A stretch of 62,450 nt of DNA from VGBK01 sp964354255 (lineage in GTDB: Bacteria > Actinomycetota > Acidimicrobiia > Spongiisociales > UBA11373). How positions within the stretch are numbered: the stretch's first letter is position 1; the number at the start of each line of letters is the position of its first letter. The DNA is taken from NCBI GenBank assembly GCA_964354255.1, contig CAYGYX010000006.1, forward strand, positions 1 to 62,450, in the 5' to 3' direction. The notes beneath the pieces are model-generated. The model ran no database searches, was not told where the DNA came from, and saw only the letters and a program-made list of their open reading frames with translations. The position numbers and the translations under genes were made by a program. Positions 1-8,346 of the stretch are shown here, one piece after another.

Positions 1-621
1 AAGCACCAGTACGACTACGACTGCGCCACCGTGCACGGGTTCCTGGACCGCTACGGCCTGGTCGGGGAGCTGTTCATCAACATCGAGGCCAACCACGCCA
101 CGCTGGCCGGCCACAGCTTCCACCACGAGGTGGCGTACGCGGTCGACAACGGCATCTTCGGCAGCATCGACGCCAATCGCGGGGACGCGCAGAGCGGGTG
201 GGACACCGACCAGTTCCCCAACTCCGTCGAGGAGGTGAGCCTGGCGCTGTACGAGGTTCTCCGCGGCGGGGGCTTCGCCAACGGCGGGTTCAACTTCGAC
301 GCCAAGCTGCGCCGCCAGTCGATCGACCGCGACGACCTGTTCCACGGGCACGTGGGCGGCATCGACACGCTGGCGCAGTCGTTGCTGGTGGCGGTCCGGC
401 TCATCGAGGACGGCACGCTCGAGGCGGCCCGCAACGGGCGGTACGCGGGATGGAACGGACCCCTCGGAGGGCCGATCATGGACGGCAGCCTCTCCCTGGC
501 CGACCTCGAGCAGCAGGTGGCGGCGGGCGGCATCGACCCGCGGCCGGTCTCGGGCCGGCAGGAGCACCTGGAGAACCTGGTCAATCGGACTCTGTGGCAG
601 GCGATCAGATCCGGCCGGTGA
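1..621 (+). CDS. xylA: Xylose isomerase, C-terminal part (5' end outside window)
   Basis: Converts D-xylose to D-xylulose in the cytoplasm using two divalent metals. The frame is open from base 1 and gives the last 206 residues of a TIM-barrel isomerase that is normally about 390 residues long. Visible family signatures are INIEANHATLAGHSF (metal-binding His), GSIDANRGD (metal-binding Asp pair), GWDTDQFPN and FNFDAKLRR. The family assignment is firm. The N-terminal half with the catalytic His lies upstream of the window. A dehydrogenase and a sugar epimerase follow on the same strand, and xylB, the next step of the pathway, lies 1.6 kb further on in the opposite orientation, so this is the end of a pentose-use locus. 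Confidence 0.95.
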   Translation, partial: KHQYDYDCATVHGFLDRYGLVGELFINIEANHATLAGHSFHHEVAYAVDNGIFGSIDANRGDAQSGWDTDQFPNSVEEVSLALYEVLRGGGFANGGFNFDAKLRRQSIDRDDLFHGHVGGIDTLAQSLLVAVRLIEDGTLEAARNGRYAGWNGPLGGPIMDGSLSLADLEQQVAAGGIDPRPVSGRQEHLENLVNRTLWQAIRSGR

Positions 622-694
622 GCGCGGCCGCGGCCAGTGCTCCAGGTGCAACTGGTACGGTGGCCGCTCGTGGGCAATGAGGGGAGGAGACGCG

Positions 695-1414
695 GTGAGT
701 GACCTCAGCGGCAAGGTAGTTGCGATCACGGGAGCCACCTCCGGAATCGGCGCGGCCGCCGCCCGGGCCCTGGCCGGGGAGGGCGTGTCGGTCGTCGTGG
801 CAGGGCGGCGGCGGGAGCGGCTCGACCGCCTGGTGGCCGAGGTCGGCGACGCGGCCGCGGCCGTCGAGATGGACGTCCGCGATCCGCAGGGAGCCCGCCG
901 CCTGGTGGAGACCGCCCTCGACCGCTTCGGCCGTCTCGACGCGCTGGTGGCCTGTGCGGGCATTGGGGCGTACGGGGGGATCATGGACCTCAGCGATGAG
1001 AAGCTGCAGGAGATGATGGACATCAACGTCGCCGGCACGGTGTGGCCGATCCGGGCGGCCGTGCCCCATTTTCTCGAGGCCGGCGGCGGTGACATCGTGA
1101 TCGTGGCCTCGGTGGCCGGACTGCGCGGTGCCCACGATGAAGCCGTCTATGCGGCGACCAAGTTCGCGCAAGTGGGCCTGGCGGGCAGCCTCGATCGGGA
1201 GCTGCGGGAGAAAGGCATCAGGGTCTCGACGATCTGCCCGGGCGGCGTCGCCACCGAGTTCGCCATGGGCGCCGGGCGTACCCCTGACATGCCGGGCCTG
1301 GCCAGGATGCTGCGGGCCGAGGACGTCGCCGCCGCCGTGGTGACGGTGCTGAAGCAGCCGCCCAGCATGCGCACCCTGGTGTGGTCGATGCGCAGCATCC
1401 ACGAGGCCGACTGA
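695..1414 (+). CDS. Short-chain dehydrogenase/reductase (SDR)
   Basis: A classical SDR oxidoreductase of 239 residues, the normal family length. It has the N-terminal NAD(P)-binding TGATSGIG motif at residues 10-17, a CAG motif after the fourth strand, an IVIVASVAG catalytic-Ser region and the active-site YAATK (YxxxK), followed by CPGGVATEF. An ATG lies 18 bases upstream, but the GTG at 695 is preferred because GGGGAGGAGA (681-690) sits immediately before it at ideal spacing. A basic residue in the second-strand loop (AGRRRER) suggests NADP(H). The substrate cannot be told from sequence. Its place between xylA and an aldose epimerase suggests a sugar or polyol substrate, which is inference only. 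Confidence 0.85.
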   Translation: MSDLSGKVVAITGATSGIGAAAARALAGEGVSVVVAGRRRERLDRLVAEVGDAAAAVEMDVRDPQGARRLVETALDRFGRLDALVACAGIGAYGGIMDLSDEKLQEMMDINVAGTVWPIRAAVPHFLEAGGGDIVIVASVAGLRGAHDEAVYAATKFAQVGLAGSLDRELREKGIRVSTICPGGVATEFAMGAGRTPDMPGLARMLRAEDVAAAVVTVLKQPPSMRTLVWSMRSIHEAD

Positions 1415-1429
1415 GAGCCCGTCGGGTAA

Positions 1430-2227
1430 GTGGCCACCGTAGTCACCCAGTCGGCCGGCGGTGCCCGCATCGAGATCGATCTCGACGCCGGCTGCCGGCT
1501 CGCGTCGCTCGAGGTGGGCGGTCACGAGCTGTTGGTGACCTCGGCCCCCAGCCCCATCGACCGGGGGTGCTATCCGATGGCGCCCTACGCCGGTCGCGTC
1601 CGGGAAGGCCGCTTCGCCTTTCGGGGCAGGAGCTACGAGCTCCCGCGCACCCTCGGCGGGCACGCCATCCACGGCTCGGTGTACTGGCGTCATTGGGAAG
1701 TGGAGGGCGACAACCTGTTTGTGACCGAACTGGGCCCCGAGTGGCCCTTCCCGGGGCGGGCCCGCCAGGAGATACGGCTCGGCCCGGACAGCCTCGCCCT
1801 GCGGCTGGAGGTGCATTCCGCGGGCGGCGCCATGCCCGCCTCGTGCGGATGGCACCCGTGGTTTCGCCGTGCCGTCGCGGGCGTGGAGGCAGTGCTCGAC
1901 TTCCACCCCGGCTTCATGTTCGAACGGGACGAGGCCGGCATCGCCACACGGGAGCGGCGGCCCGTGGCCGAGGGGCCCTGGGACGACTGCTTCGGCGACG
2001 TGGACCGGGTCCCGGCGATCACGTGGCCGGGCGTGCTGCGCCTCGAGCTGGAGTCAACGTGTGGATTTTGGGTGGTGTTCACCGAGCGGGACCACGCCTT
2101 GTGCGTCGAGCCCCAGACGGCGCCGCCCGACGCCCTCAACCACGACCCATTCGTGGTCGAGCCGGGCTGGCCGCTGGTCGCCGAGTGCACCATGCGGTGG
2201 AGCGCGCCGGGCCTCCCCCGGGGCTGA
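1430..2227 (+). CDS. Aldose 1-epimerase (mutarotase) family protein
   Basis: Interconverts alpha and beta anomers of aldoses such as galactose, glucose or xylose. At 265 residues it fits the shorter bacterial GalM-like branch. Family marks are the substrate-binding MAPYAGRVREG segment, a first active-site His in GGHAIHGSVYW, the second His in SCGWHPWFRR and the catalytic Glu in CVEPQTAPPDALN. The GTG at 1430 follows the SDR stop by 15 bases with no strong Shine-Dalgarno, which suggests translational coupling. The gene ends 30 bases from the 3' end of the convergent xylulokinase gene. Whether it serves xylose or galactose is undecided, since the gal operon lies 10 kb away. Confidence 0.85.
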   Translation: MATVVTQSAGGARIEIDLDAGCRLASLEVGGHELLVTSAPSPIDRGCYPMAPYAGRVREGRFAFRGRSYELPRTLGGHAIHGSVYWRHWEVEGDNLFVTELGPEWPFPGRARQEIRLGPDSLALRLEVHSAGGAMPASCGWHPWFRRAVAGVEAVLDFHPGFMFERDEAGIATRERRPVAEGPWDDCFGDVDRVPAITWPGVLRLELESTCGFWVVFTERDHALCVEPQTAPPDALNHDPFVVEPGWPLVAECTMRWSAPGLPRG

Positions 2228-2257
2228 CCCCGACCGAACGCGGGGCCGAGCGCCGCT

Positions 2258-3688
2258 CTACGCGTTCAGCTCCGCCAGGCGCGCCCGCACCTCCCGAATG
2301 TGCTCGAGGGTGGGGGTGTCGCGTTCGATGGGGTCGAGGAGCGTCCCGCGTCGGGTATCCCAACGGCGGGCGATCACGTCGGGCGCTTCGCCGCCCAGGA
2401 CGGCGGTGGCTTGGGCGGCGCCGCCGAGGGCGACGAGCTCCGTCGCCTCGGGGATCTGAACGGGACGGCCCGACAGGGCCCGCACCACTCGGCGCCAGGT
2501 CGCCCCCTGCGCTCCGCCTCCGATGAGGACGATCGGGGCATCGGGGTGGAGGCCGGAGCTGTGGGCGTCGATGACGTCGAGGGCTTCCAGCAGCGACAGC
2601 GCGGCCCCCTGGTAGGCCGCCAGCAGTATCTCGCCGGGCTCGGTCGTGTGGCGCAATCCGGTGATCGACGCTGCCGCGTTGGGGAGGTTCGGGGTCCGCT
2701 CGCCGTCGAAGTAGGGCAGCACGACGACCTCGGTGCGCTCGGCGGCGGTCTCGCGGTCGAGGCCGAGCCAGCCGGCGATGCGGTCGACGGCGAGCGTGCA
2801 GTTCAGGGTGCAGGCCAGGGGGAGGAACCGTCCCGTGGCGTCGGCGAACCCCGCCACGCTCCCGGAAGCATCCACGGTGCGGGTGGTGGAACTCATGAAG
2901 GCGGTGCCCGAGGTGCCGAGGCTGATGACCGGGACGCCGGGAGTGAGTCCCAGCCCGACCGCCGCGCCGGCGTTGTCCCCGGTCCCCGGGCCAACGGGGA
3001 TCCCCGGCCGCAGGCCCAGGTAGGCGGCGGCCGCCGCCGTTACCTCGCCGGCGGGATCGCGCGGCCCGAGCACCCGGGGAAGCAGGGAAGGATCGAGCTG
3101 CTGGCTCGGGTGGGTGAGCACTTCGTCGGCGTACGCCTCGGTCGCCGTCGACCACCACGCCGTGCCCGAGGCGTCGCCCCGGTCGGTCACGCCGGCACCG
3201 GTGAGACGCTCGGTCAGGAAGTCGTGGGGGAGTCGGATGGCGCGGGTCGCCGCCGCCGAGTGGGGTTCCGCCCGCCGGAGCCACGCCCATTTCGTGGCGG
3301 TGAACGAGGCCACCGGCACCAGCCCGATGTGCTCCGCCCACCAGGAGGCCCCGCCGAAGGCGGCGACCAGGCGGCGGGCGTCTTCGGCCGACTCGGTGTC
3401 GTTCCACAGCTTGGCCGGCCGCACCGGGCGGCCGGCAGCGTCGAGCACGACGAGCCCGTGCTGCTGTCCGGCCACGGAGATGGCGTCGATCTCCGCCGCT
3501 CGCCCGGTCTGGAGGAGGGCGTCGTGCAGCGCCCGCCACCACACCTCGGGGTCCGTCTCGCGCGCACCCCCGATGCCGGTGACCTCGTGAGGTGCCCGGC
3601 CGAATGCGATGGTCGCTCCCGTCTCGGCATCCACGACCACTACCTTGGTGGATTGGGTCGACGTGTCGACTCCCGCAACGAGCGGCAT
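2258..3688 (-). CDS. xylB: Xylulokinase
   Basis: Phosphorylates D-xylulose to xylulose 5-phosphate with ATP in the cytoplasm, after xylose isomerase. The 476 residues match the FGGY kinase family throughout. The N-terminus has the phosphate-binding AGVDTSTQSTKVVVVD, then the substrate region AGQQHGLVVLD and KLWNDTES. The second actin-like domain has GPGTGDNAGAAVGLG and SLGTSGTAF, with the adenine-binding IGGGAQGATWRR near the C-terminus. It starts at ATG 3688 behind a GGAAGG element. It runs opposite to xylA and converges on the epimerase gene, so it has its own promoter in the 3.7-4.0 kb intergenic region. Other FGGY kinases (ribulo- or gluconokinases) are less likely given the neighbours. 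Confidence 0.92.
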   Translation of the reverse strand: MPLVAGVDTSTQSTKVVVVDAETGATIAFGRAPHEVTGIGGARETDPEVWWRALHDALLQTGRAAEIDAISVAGQQHGLVVLDAAGRPVRPAKLWNDTESAEDARRLVAAFGGASWWAEHIGLVPVASFTATKWAWLRRAEPHSAAATRAIRLPHDFLTERLTGAGVTDRGDASGTAWWSTATEAYADEVLTHPSQQLDPSLLPRVLGPRDPAGEVTAAAAAYLGLRPGIPVGPGTGDNAGAAVGLGLTPGVPVISLGTSGTAFMSSTTRTVDASGSVAGFADATGRFLPLACTLNCTLAVDRIAGWLGLDRETAAERTEVVVLPYFDGERTPNLPNAAASITGLRHTTEPGEILLAAYQGAALSLLEALDVIDAHSSGLHPDAPIVLIGGGAQGATWRRVVRALSGRPVQIPEATELVALGGAAQATAVLGGEAPDVIARRWDTRRGTLLDPIERDTPTLEHIREVRARLAELNA

Positions 3689-4036
3689 CGCCCTCCTTCC
3701 TGCCGTGAGAGGTTAGAAGACCGTCCCGGCGAGCGCCGCTCCCGGCGCACCGCCAGACATCATTGCCGCGAATCCTCGAGATCGCCACGAACCGACCCTC
3801 GGGCTGTGACCCCGCCTCGGCCGGTGGCTCGTCGGGCTAGTTCCCCGACGGGATGGCCTCTGGGCTGGGACCCCGACAAGGCGCGGAGGGCGTTGCCGCC
3901 GGGGGATGGCTTGGCCGCCGGGGGGAACTGGGGGGGATGCCGGACAGGCAGCCGAGGATGGACGCGCCTAGGTTTCTGCTGTGGGGCCGGCTCCCGATCG
4001 GCACCAACCCGGCAGGGCTTTGGCCGGGAGGGGAAG
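3689..4036. other. Intergenic region between divergent xylB and hydrolase
   Basis: About 350 bases between divergently transcribed units, so promoters for both directions should lie here. The stretch is very G-rich on the plus strand (several runs of five to seven G between 3890 and 3940). I could not find a convincing -35/-10 pair, operator palindrome or coding frame. Confidence 0.4.
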
Positions 4037-4177
4037 ATGATGTGGTCTGCGGATCCCGACCGTGTGGCGATGCCTGACCACGAGCGAGAGGACGCCGTGG
4101 TGGAGGTCGGGGTCCTCACCAACATGGTGACGGGGATAGGGGAGGGAGGGTGGCAATGGGTGGACACGAGGGTGTGA
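4037..4177 (+). CDS. Possible small ORF overlapping the hydrolase start
   Basis: A 46-residue frame with paired ATG codons (4037 and 4040) just downstream of a purine-rich GGGAGGGGAAG that could act as a Shine-Dalgarno. It ends 22 bases inside the next gene in another frame. The peptide is acidic in the middle, with a hydrophobic VGVLTNMVTGIGEGGW stretch. I recognise no family. It could be a leader peptide coupled to the hydrolase or a chance frame. Confidence 0.2.
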   Translation: MMWSADPDRVAMPDHEREDAVVEVGVLTNMVTGIGEGGWQWVDTRV

Positions 4178-5352
4178 GCCGTGGGACTGCCCGGCGCGGC
4201 CGGCGGTGGCTTCACTGGGCTGCGGGGGTCTTACTCCTCCTGATCCTCGCCTTCTTCGCCGGGGGAGGCTGGTACTTCTCCTCGCAGATCCGTGGTGATG
4301 CCCTCCTGGTCGAGGAGCAGTCACCACCCGGCTACGACCACGAGGTGCTCGGCGTCGGCGGCGGCACCCTGACGCTCGCGCTGGGGGAGGACCCGCCCGA
4401 CGACCTGGTCTCGGACGAGGTCCTCGGCGTCGTCTGGGAAGGCGGCTACGGGCAGGTGGGTGCCGTCGTGGCGCGGGACGACACCTCGGTGGCCCGGGTC
4501 TTCGCTCCCATCACGGGCACGCCCCCCGTCGGGGCTGTGGTGGCCCTCGATGCCTTCGCCTTCCCCAACGACCCGGAGGCGGTGGGAATCGACTGGGAGA
4601 CGGTCACCTACCAGTCAGGACTGGGGCCGGCGGAGGCGTGGTTCGTGGAAGGGGAGAGATCGACCTGGGCCATCTTCGTCCACGGCCGGGGGGCCAATCC
4701 AGGAGAGGCGCTGCGGGCCCTGCCGGCCTTCCTCGAAGCCGGCTTCCCGGCGCTGCTCATCACCTACCGCAACGACGAAGGGGCACCGGAGGTCGAGGGA
4801 CGCCTGGCCCGCTTCGGGGCGACCGAGTGGGAGGACCTGGAGGGGGCAGTGAGCTACGCCCTGGGCGCCGGCGCCGAGGATGTCGTCCTGGTCGGCTACA
4901 GCATGGGCGGCGCCATCGTCGCCTCCTTCCTGCTGCACTCCAGCCTGGCGCCCGAGACCGAGGCGGCGATCCTTGAGGCGCCGGCGCTGGAACTGGGAGC
5001 CATGGTCGATGCGCGGGCAGGAGACACCCGGTTGCCGCTGGTCTCAGTGCGGGTGCCGATGGTGCTCACCGTGACCGCCAAGTGGATGGCGTCGTGGCGC
5101 TTCGGAGTGGATTGGGGTGAGGTCGACTTCGTGGCTCGGGCCGGGGAGTTCGTCACCCCGACGCTGATCATCCACGGCACCGACGACGACACCGTGCCCT
5201 TCTCAGTGTCAGAGAGGTTCGCGGCTGCTGCGCCGCCCGGCCTGGTCACCCTGGTGCCCTTCGAAGGGGCCGGGCACGTGAGAGCCTGGAACGCGGACCC
5301 GCCACGGTATGGGCAGGTGCTCGAGGACTTCCTGGCCGGTATCGAGGGCTAG
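4156..5352 (+). CDS. Membrane-anchored alpha/beta hydrolase
   Basis: A 398-residue serine hydrolase. After a basic N-terminus there is one hydrophobic segment (about residues 22-42, AGVLLLLILAFFAGGGWYF), which reads as a signal anchor that places the catalytic domain outside the membrane. The alpha/beta-hydrolase core shows FVHGRGANPGEALR (oxyanion region), the nucleophile elbow VGYSMGGA (Ser249), the acid in IIHGTDDDTVP and the catalytic His in GAGHVRAWN near the C-terminus. ATG 4156 is preferred over GTG 4150 because the GGGAGGGAGGG run ends 5 bases before it. About 110 residues between anchor and core match nothing I know. The substrate is unknown. The 3' end lies 12 bases from a convergent gene. 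Confidence 0.8.
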   Translation: MGGHEGVSRGTARRGRRWLHWAAGVLLLLILAFFAGGGWYFSSQIRGDALLVEEQSPPGYDHEVLGVGGGTLTLALGEDPPDDLVSDEVLGVVWEGGYGQVGAVVARDDTSVARVFAPITGTPPVGAVVALDAFAFPNDPEAVGIDWETVTYQSGLGPAEAWFVEGERSTWAIFVHGRGANPGEALRALPAFLEAGFPALLITYRNDEGAPEVEGRLARFGATEWEDLEGAVSYALGAGAEDVVLVGYSMGGAIVASFLLHSSLAPETEAAILEAPALELGAMVDARAGDTRLPLVSVRVPMVLTVTAKWMASWRFGVDWGEVDFVARAGEFVTPTLIIHGTDDDTVPFSVSERFAAAAPPGLVTLVPFEGAGHVRAWNADPPRYGQVLEDFLAGIEG

Positions 5353-5364
5353 CAGCGCTTGATC

Positions 5365-6558
5365 TCACGCCGATTCGAATCCAGCCCCCTGCGGCGTCCT
5401 CAGGCCCAACTCGAGGTCGGCGATGGGGTAGGCCAGGCAGGGGTGGATGTAGCCGAACTGGCGGTCCGACTTCCTCAACAGCACGCCCGGGGGCTGGTAG
5501 ACCCGGCCGGAGACGAGGCGGGTGCGGCACAGGCTGCACTCGCCCGACCTGCACAGTGCAGGGATCACGATGCCCTGCCTCTCCAGGGAGTTCATCAGCG
5601 GTTCGCCGGCTCGGGCGCTGATGCTCCGGCCCCCCTCCAGAGTGACGGTGAAGGTGGTGTCGGCCCGCAGGCCGGCGGGCCAGCCGGGCTGCCGGGTGAC
5701 GTCCTTGGGCGGCCCAAAGACCTCCTTTCTCAGCCGGCGCGGCTCGATGCCGAGGTGGGCGAGCTCCGGTTCGCAGAAGTCGTACATGGCCTCGGGCCCG
5801 CAGAGGTAGAACATCTTGTTCCCGATCTCGCCGATGCAGTCCCTGACACATTCCTCGGAGAGGAACCCGGTCCTCCCGGTGTATCCCGCAGGGGGGTCCG
5901 ATATGACCAGGTTGAAGCTGATGTTGCCGTGCCGGCCGGCGATCTGGGCGAGATCCTGGTGGAAGATCACGTCGTCGGGAGACCGGGACCCGTAGATGAG
6001 CTGGATGTTCCGCTTGAGCCCGCGATCCGCCACCTCCCTGATCATGCTCACGAAGGGGGTGATGCCGCTGCCGCCCGCCAGGAAGACCAGGTCCCGGCCG
6101 TGAAAGAGCGGGTTATGGGTGAACGTGCCCGCCGGCGCCGAGCTCTCGAAGGCATCCCCCACCTGCACCTCGTCCAGGAGATAGTCCGAGACGAAGCCGC
6201 CTTCCATGCGGCGGATGGTGAGGTCGTAGTGCCCCACCTGGGTGGGGGAGGACGAGATGCTGTAGGGCCTGCTCGTGCGGACTCCATCGACCTCCACGAA
6301 GAGGTTGATGTACTGCCCTGCCTGGAACGGAGGGAGGTAGCCATCCGGCGAGACGAGCCGCAGCGTCTTGGTGGAAGGCGTCTCCGGCAGGATCGCCGTG
6401 ACTTCCAGCTTGACCCGGGCCGGGTGGAGCATATCGATCATCCGCTTCACCTCGCCCCGGCGGTAGGTGAGCCCCTGCCCGTGCTTTCTCAGGATCTCGA
6501 CCTCGTGCTGGATCTCCTGGAAACCCTCGACGTCCTTCATCACGTCTTTGAACGCCAT
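5365..6558 (-). CDS. Flavin reductase with C-terminal 2Fe-2S domain
   Basis: A 397-residue electron-transfer protein. An FNR-type module gives RPYSISSSPTQ (flavin binding) and LVFLAGGSGITPFVSMI with YLCGPEAMYDF (NAD(P) binding). A C-terminal plant-type ferredoxin domain follows, with cysteines spaced C-x4-C-x2-C-x29-C (ALCRSGECSLC ... HPC). The order FNR then ferredoxin matches phthalate-dioxygenase-reductase-like proteins. About 60 N-terminal residues before the flavin domain are family-specific. The start at 6558 is chosen over an upstream frame extension because GGAGG lies just before it in the 16-base gap after the phytoene-desaturase-like gene. The two genes form one operon, so this protein probably passes electrons to or from that flavoprotein or a shared partner. 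The partner is inferred, not visible. Confidence 0.85.
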   Translation of the reverse strand: MAFKDVMKDVEGFQEIQHEVEILRKHGQGLTYRRGEVKRMIDMLHPARVKLEVTAILPETPSTKTLRLVSPDGYLPPFQAGQYINLFVEVDGVRTSRPYSISSSPTQVGHYDLTIRRMEGGFVSDYLLDEVQVGDAFESSAPAGTFTHNPLFHGRDLVFLAGGSGITPFVSMIREVADRGLKRNIQLIYGSRSPDDVIFHQDLAQIAGRHGNISFNLVISDPPAGYTGRTGFLSEECVRDCIGEIGNKMFYLCGPEAMYDFCEPELAHLGIEPRRLRKEVFGPPKDVTRQPGWPAGLRADTTFTVTLEGGRSISARAGEPLMNSLERQGIVIPALCRSGECSLCRTRLVSGRVYQPPGVLLRKSDRQFGYIHPCLAYPIADLELGLRTPQGAGFESA

Positions 6559-6574
6559 GTCTGCCACCTCCTTC

Positions 6575-8062
6575 CTATCGCTGCATGTCCTTGAGGATCG
6601 ACCGCGCGGTGGATCTGCCCGAGGTGAGCGTCGGCTGAAACCCACCGCTTCCCGCCCATGCACCCGCGAAGAAGAGCCCCTTGATGGGTGATCGGTTGGT
6701 CAGGAACGGCTGGGTGTTGGCGTTCTGATCCAGCCCGTAGATTGCCCCTCCGGGATGGCCCAGGTAGCGCAGATGGGTGAGCGGGGTGGCTGCCTCCAGC
6801 TCCTCCAGATGGTCGCGCAGCCCCGGGAAGACCCGCTCGGCAAGCTGCAACATGCCCTCTGCGTATCGGTTCTTGGCATCCACGTACTGCTGGGGAGACA
6901 CCGAGTACCACGGGTCCGCGTACTGCAGGGCGACCAGCGCCGCCTGGCACGTGCCCGGCGGGGAGAAGTCGGGATCAGCCACGTCGTAGCAGGTGAACAG
7001 GGCCCAGCCCTGTTGCTCCATGGTCCTCCAGAGATCGAAGGCCCGCTCGGAGTCGGTGCTCGTGATGATGAAATTCGTGGTGTCCTGGATGCCGAGTTCG
7101 GCGGGTTCGCAGTCGAAGCCCATGTAGAGGGTGAAGGCCGAGGGTCCGATGGTGGAGCCCTTGAAGGCATCCAGGGCGCTGCGGGGCACCTCGCGGCGGT
7201 CGATGAGCTCCAGGTAGGTCCGCACCGTGCTCGCATTGGAGATCACGTAGCTGCAGCGCACCTGCTCACCCTGCTCGGTGAGCACCCCCCGGACTGCCCC
7301 CTCCTCCACGAGGATCCTCTCGGCGGCGCAGTTGAACCAGGCCTCACCACCAGCGGCCAGGTAGGCGTCGAGGAGCGCATTGGAAAGCGCCTGGGAGCCG
7401 CCCTTGAGGTGGTAGGGCTTGAACTCGATGTAGTTGAACAGCGTGATGGCGAACTCCCCGAAGGGCAGCTTGCTGGGGGGAACGCCCAGATAGCCCCAGT
7501 AGACGCTCAGGATCGACTTCAGGAGTGCGTCGTCGAAGTACTCATCCAGGATCTCCCGGGTGCTCTGCAGGGCATAACGGAAGTAGAGGGGGTACTTCTC
7601 CTTCGAGATCTCGGGGTCGCCGAAGAACCGGCCCTGGACGTACTGCATGCTGAAGGCGTAGAGGAAGTCGAAGAAGCGGTCGATGGCATCGCGCTCCTCG
7701 GGGAACCACGCCTGGAGCTCCCTGACGAGCTCCGGCCGGTCTGCCGGCAGGGTGACGTCGAAGGTGCCCGGCATGACCACCCGGTAGAGGCTCTCGATCT
7801 CGACGAATTCGAGCTTGCCGAGAACCTCCATCTCAGTCAGGAGCGATCGCAACGGCCCGGGACGCTCCGGCCTGCCCACGCCGCTGAGCTGGTGGAGGGC
7901 AACCTCGAACTCGAACCTTCCCCGCACGAAGCTCGTGGCACATCCGCCCGGGACATTGTGCCGCTCCAGCAGGAGCACCTTCCGTCCGCTCCTGGCCAGG
8001 GTGAGAGCGGCGGTGAGCCCGCCGTTACCTGCCCCGACCACCACCACATCACAGTCGGGCAT
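6575..8062 (-). CDS. Phytoene-desaturase/CrtISO-like FAD oxidoreductase
   Basis: A 495-residue flavoprotein of the phytoene dehydrogenase family. The dinucleotide fold is at the N-terminus (VVVVGAGNGGLTAALTLARSG), with the family motif VPGGCATSF that replaces GGRA in carotenoid isomerase-like members. The C-terminal FAD-binding end contains GLFFAGAWAGSGGFQPTLTSGR. No other carotenoid gene (crtB, crtE, lycopene cyclase) is nearby. The partner is instead a 2Fe-2S flavin reductase 16 bases downstream. The substrate may therefore not be a carotenoid; retinoid, polyprenyl or fatty-acid-like substrates are all possible in this family. The upstream region to glpD is about 280 bases and divergent, so a promoter should lie there. 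Confidence 0.8.
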   Translation of the reverse strand: MPDCDVVVVGAGNGGLTAALTLARSGRKVLLLERHNVPGGCATSFVRGRFEFEVALHQLSGVGRPERPGPLRSLLTEMEVLGKLEFVEIESLYRVVMPGTFDVTLPADRPELVRELQAWFPEERDAIDRFFDFLYAFSMQYVQGRFFGDPEISKEKYPLYFRYALQSTREILDEYFDDALLKSILSVYWGYLGVPPSKLPFGEFAITLFNYIEFKPYHLKGGSQALSNALLDAYLAAGGEAWFNCAAERILVEEGAVRGVLTEQGEQVRCSYVISNASTVRTYLELIDRREVPRSALDAFKGSTIGPSAFTLYMGFDCEPAELGIQDTTNFIITSTDSERAFDLWRTMEQQGWALFTCYDVADPDFSPPGTCQAALVALQYADPWYSVSPQQYVDAKNRYAEGMLQLAERVFPGLRDHLEELEAATPLTHLRYLGHPGGAIYGLDQNANTQPFLTNRSPIKGLFFAGAWAGSGGFQPTLTSGRSTARSILKDMQR

Positions 8063-8346
8063 AGGAACCTCCTTCCAGAGAGGCGTGTCCTCGCCTCCCC
8101 TCCCGGCCGACTCCCGCGGGGCCGAGCGGAAGTATCGCGCCCGGCCAAGGCGCCGGTTCGATGCTGCCTTAACGCCCCCTCACGGCCAGAGGCGAAGGGC
8201 CCGACCCCCGAGCGGCAGCAGCAGGCCGCCGGCCAGCCGCCGTGAACGGTAGGGCCTCGGCCGGACGACCCGGCCCGGTGAGCCCGGGGCCCGGCTCTCA
8301 CCGGGCCGCGCCGCGCCCGGCAGCTGGGGTCGGTGCCGCCCCGCCT

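Noticed and set aside
5370..5400. tRNA-like T-arm (GATTCGAATCC)
   Set aside because: It lies inside the 3' end of the flavin reductase gene, and no acceptor, D or anticodon arms can be folded around it.
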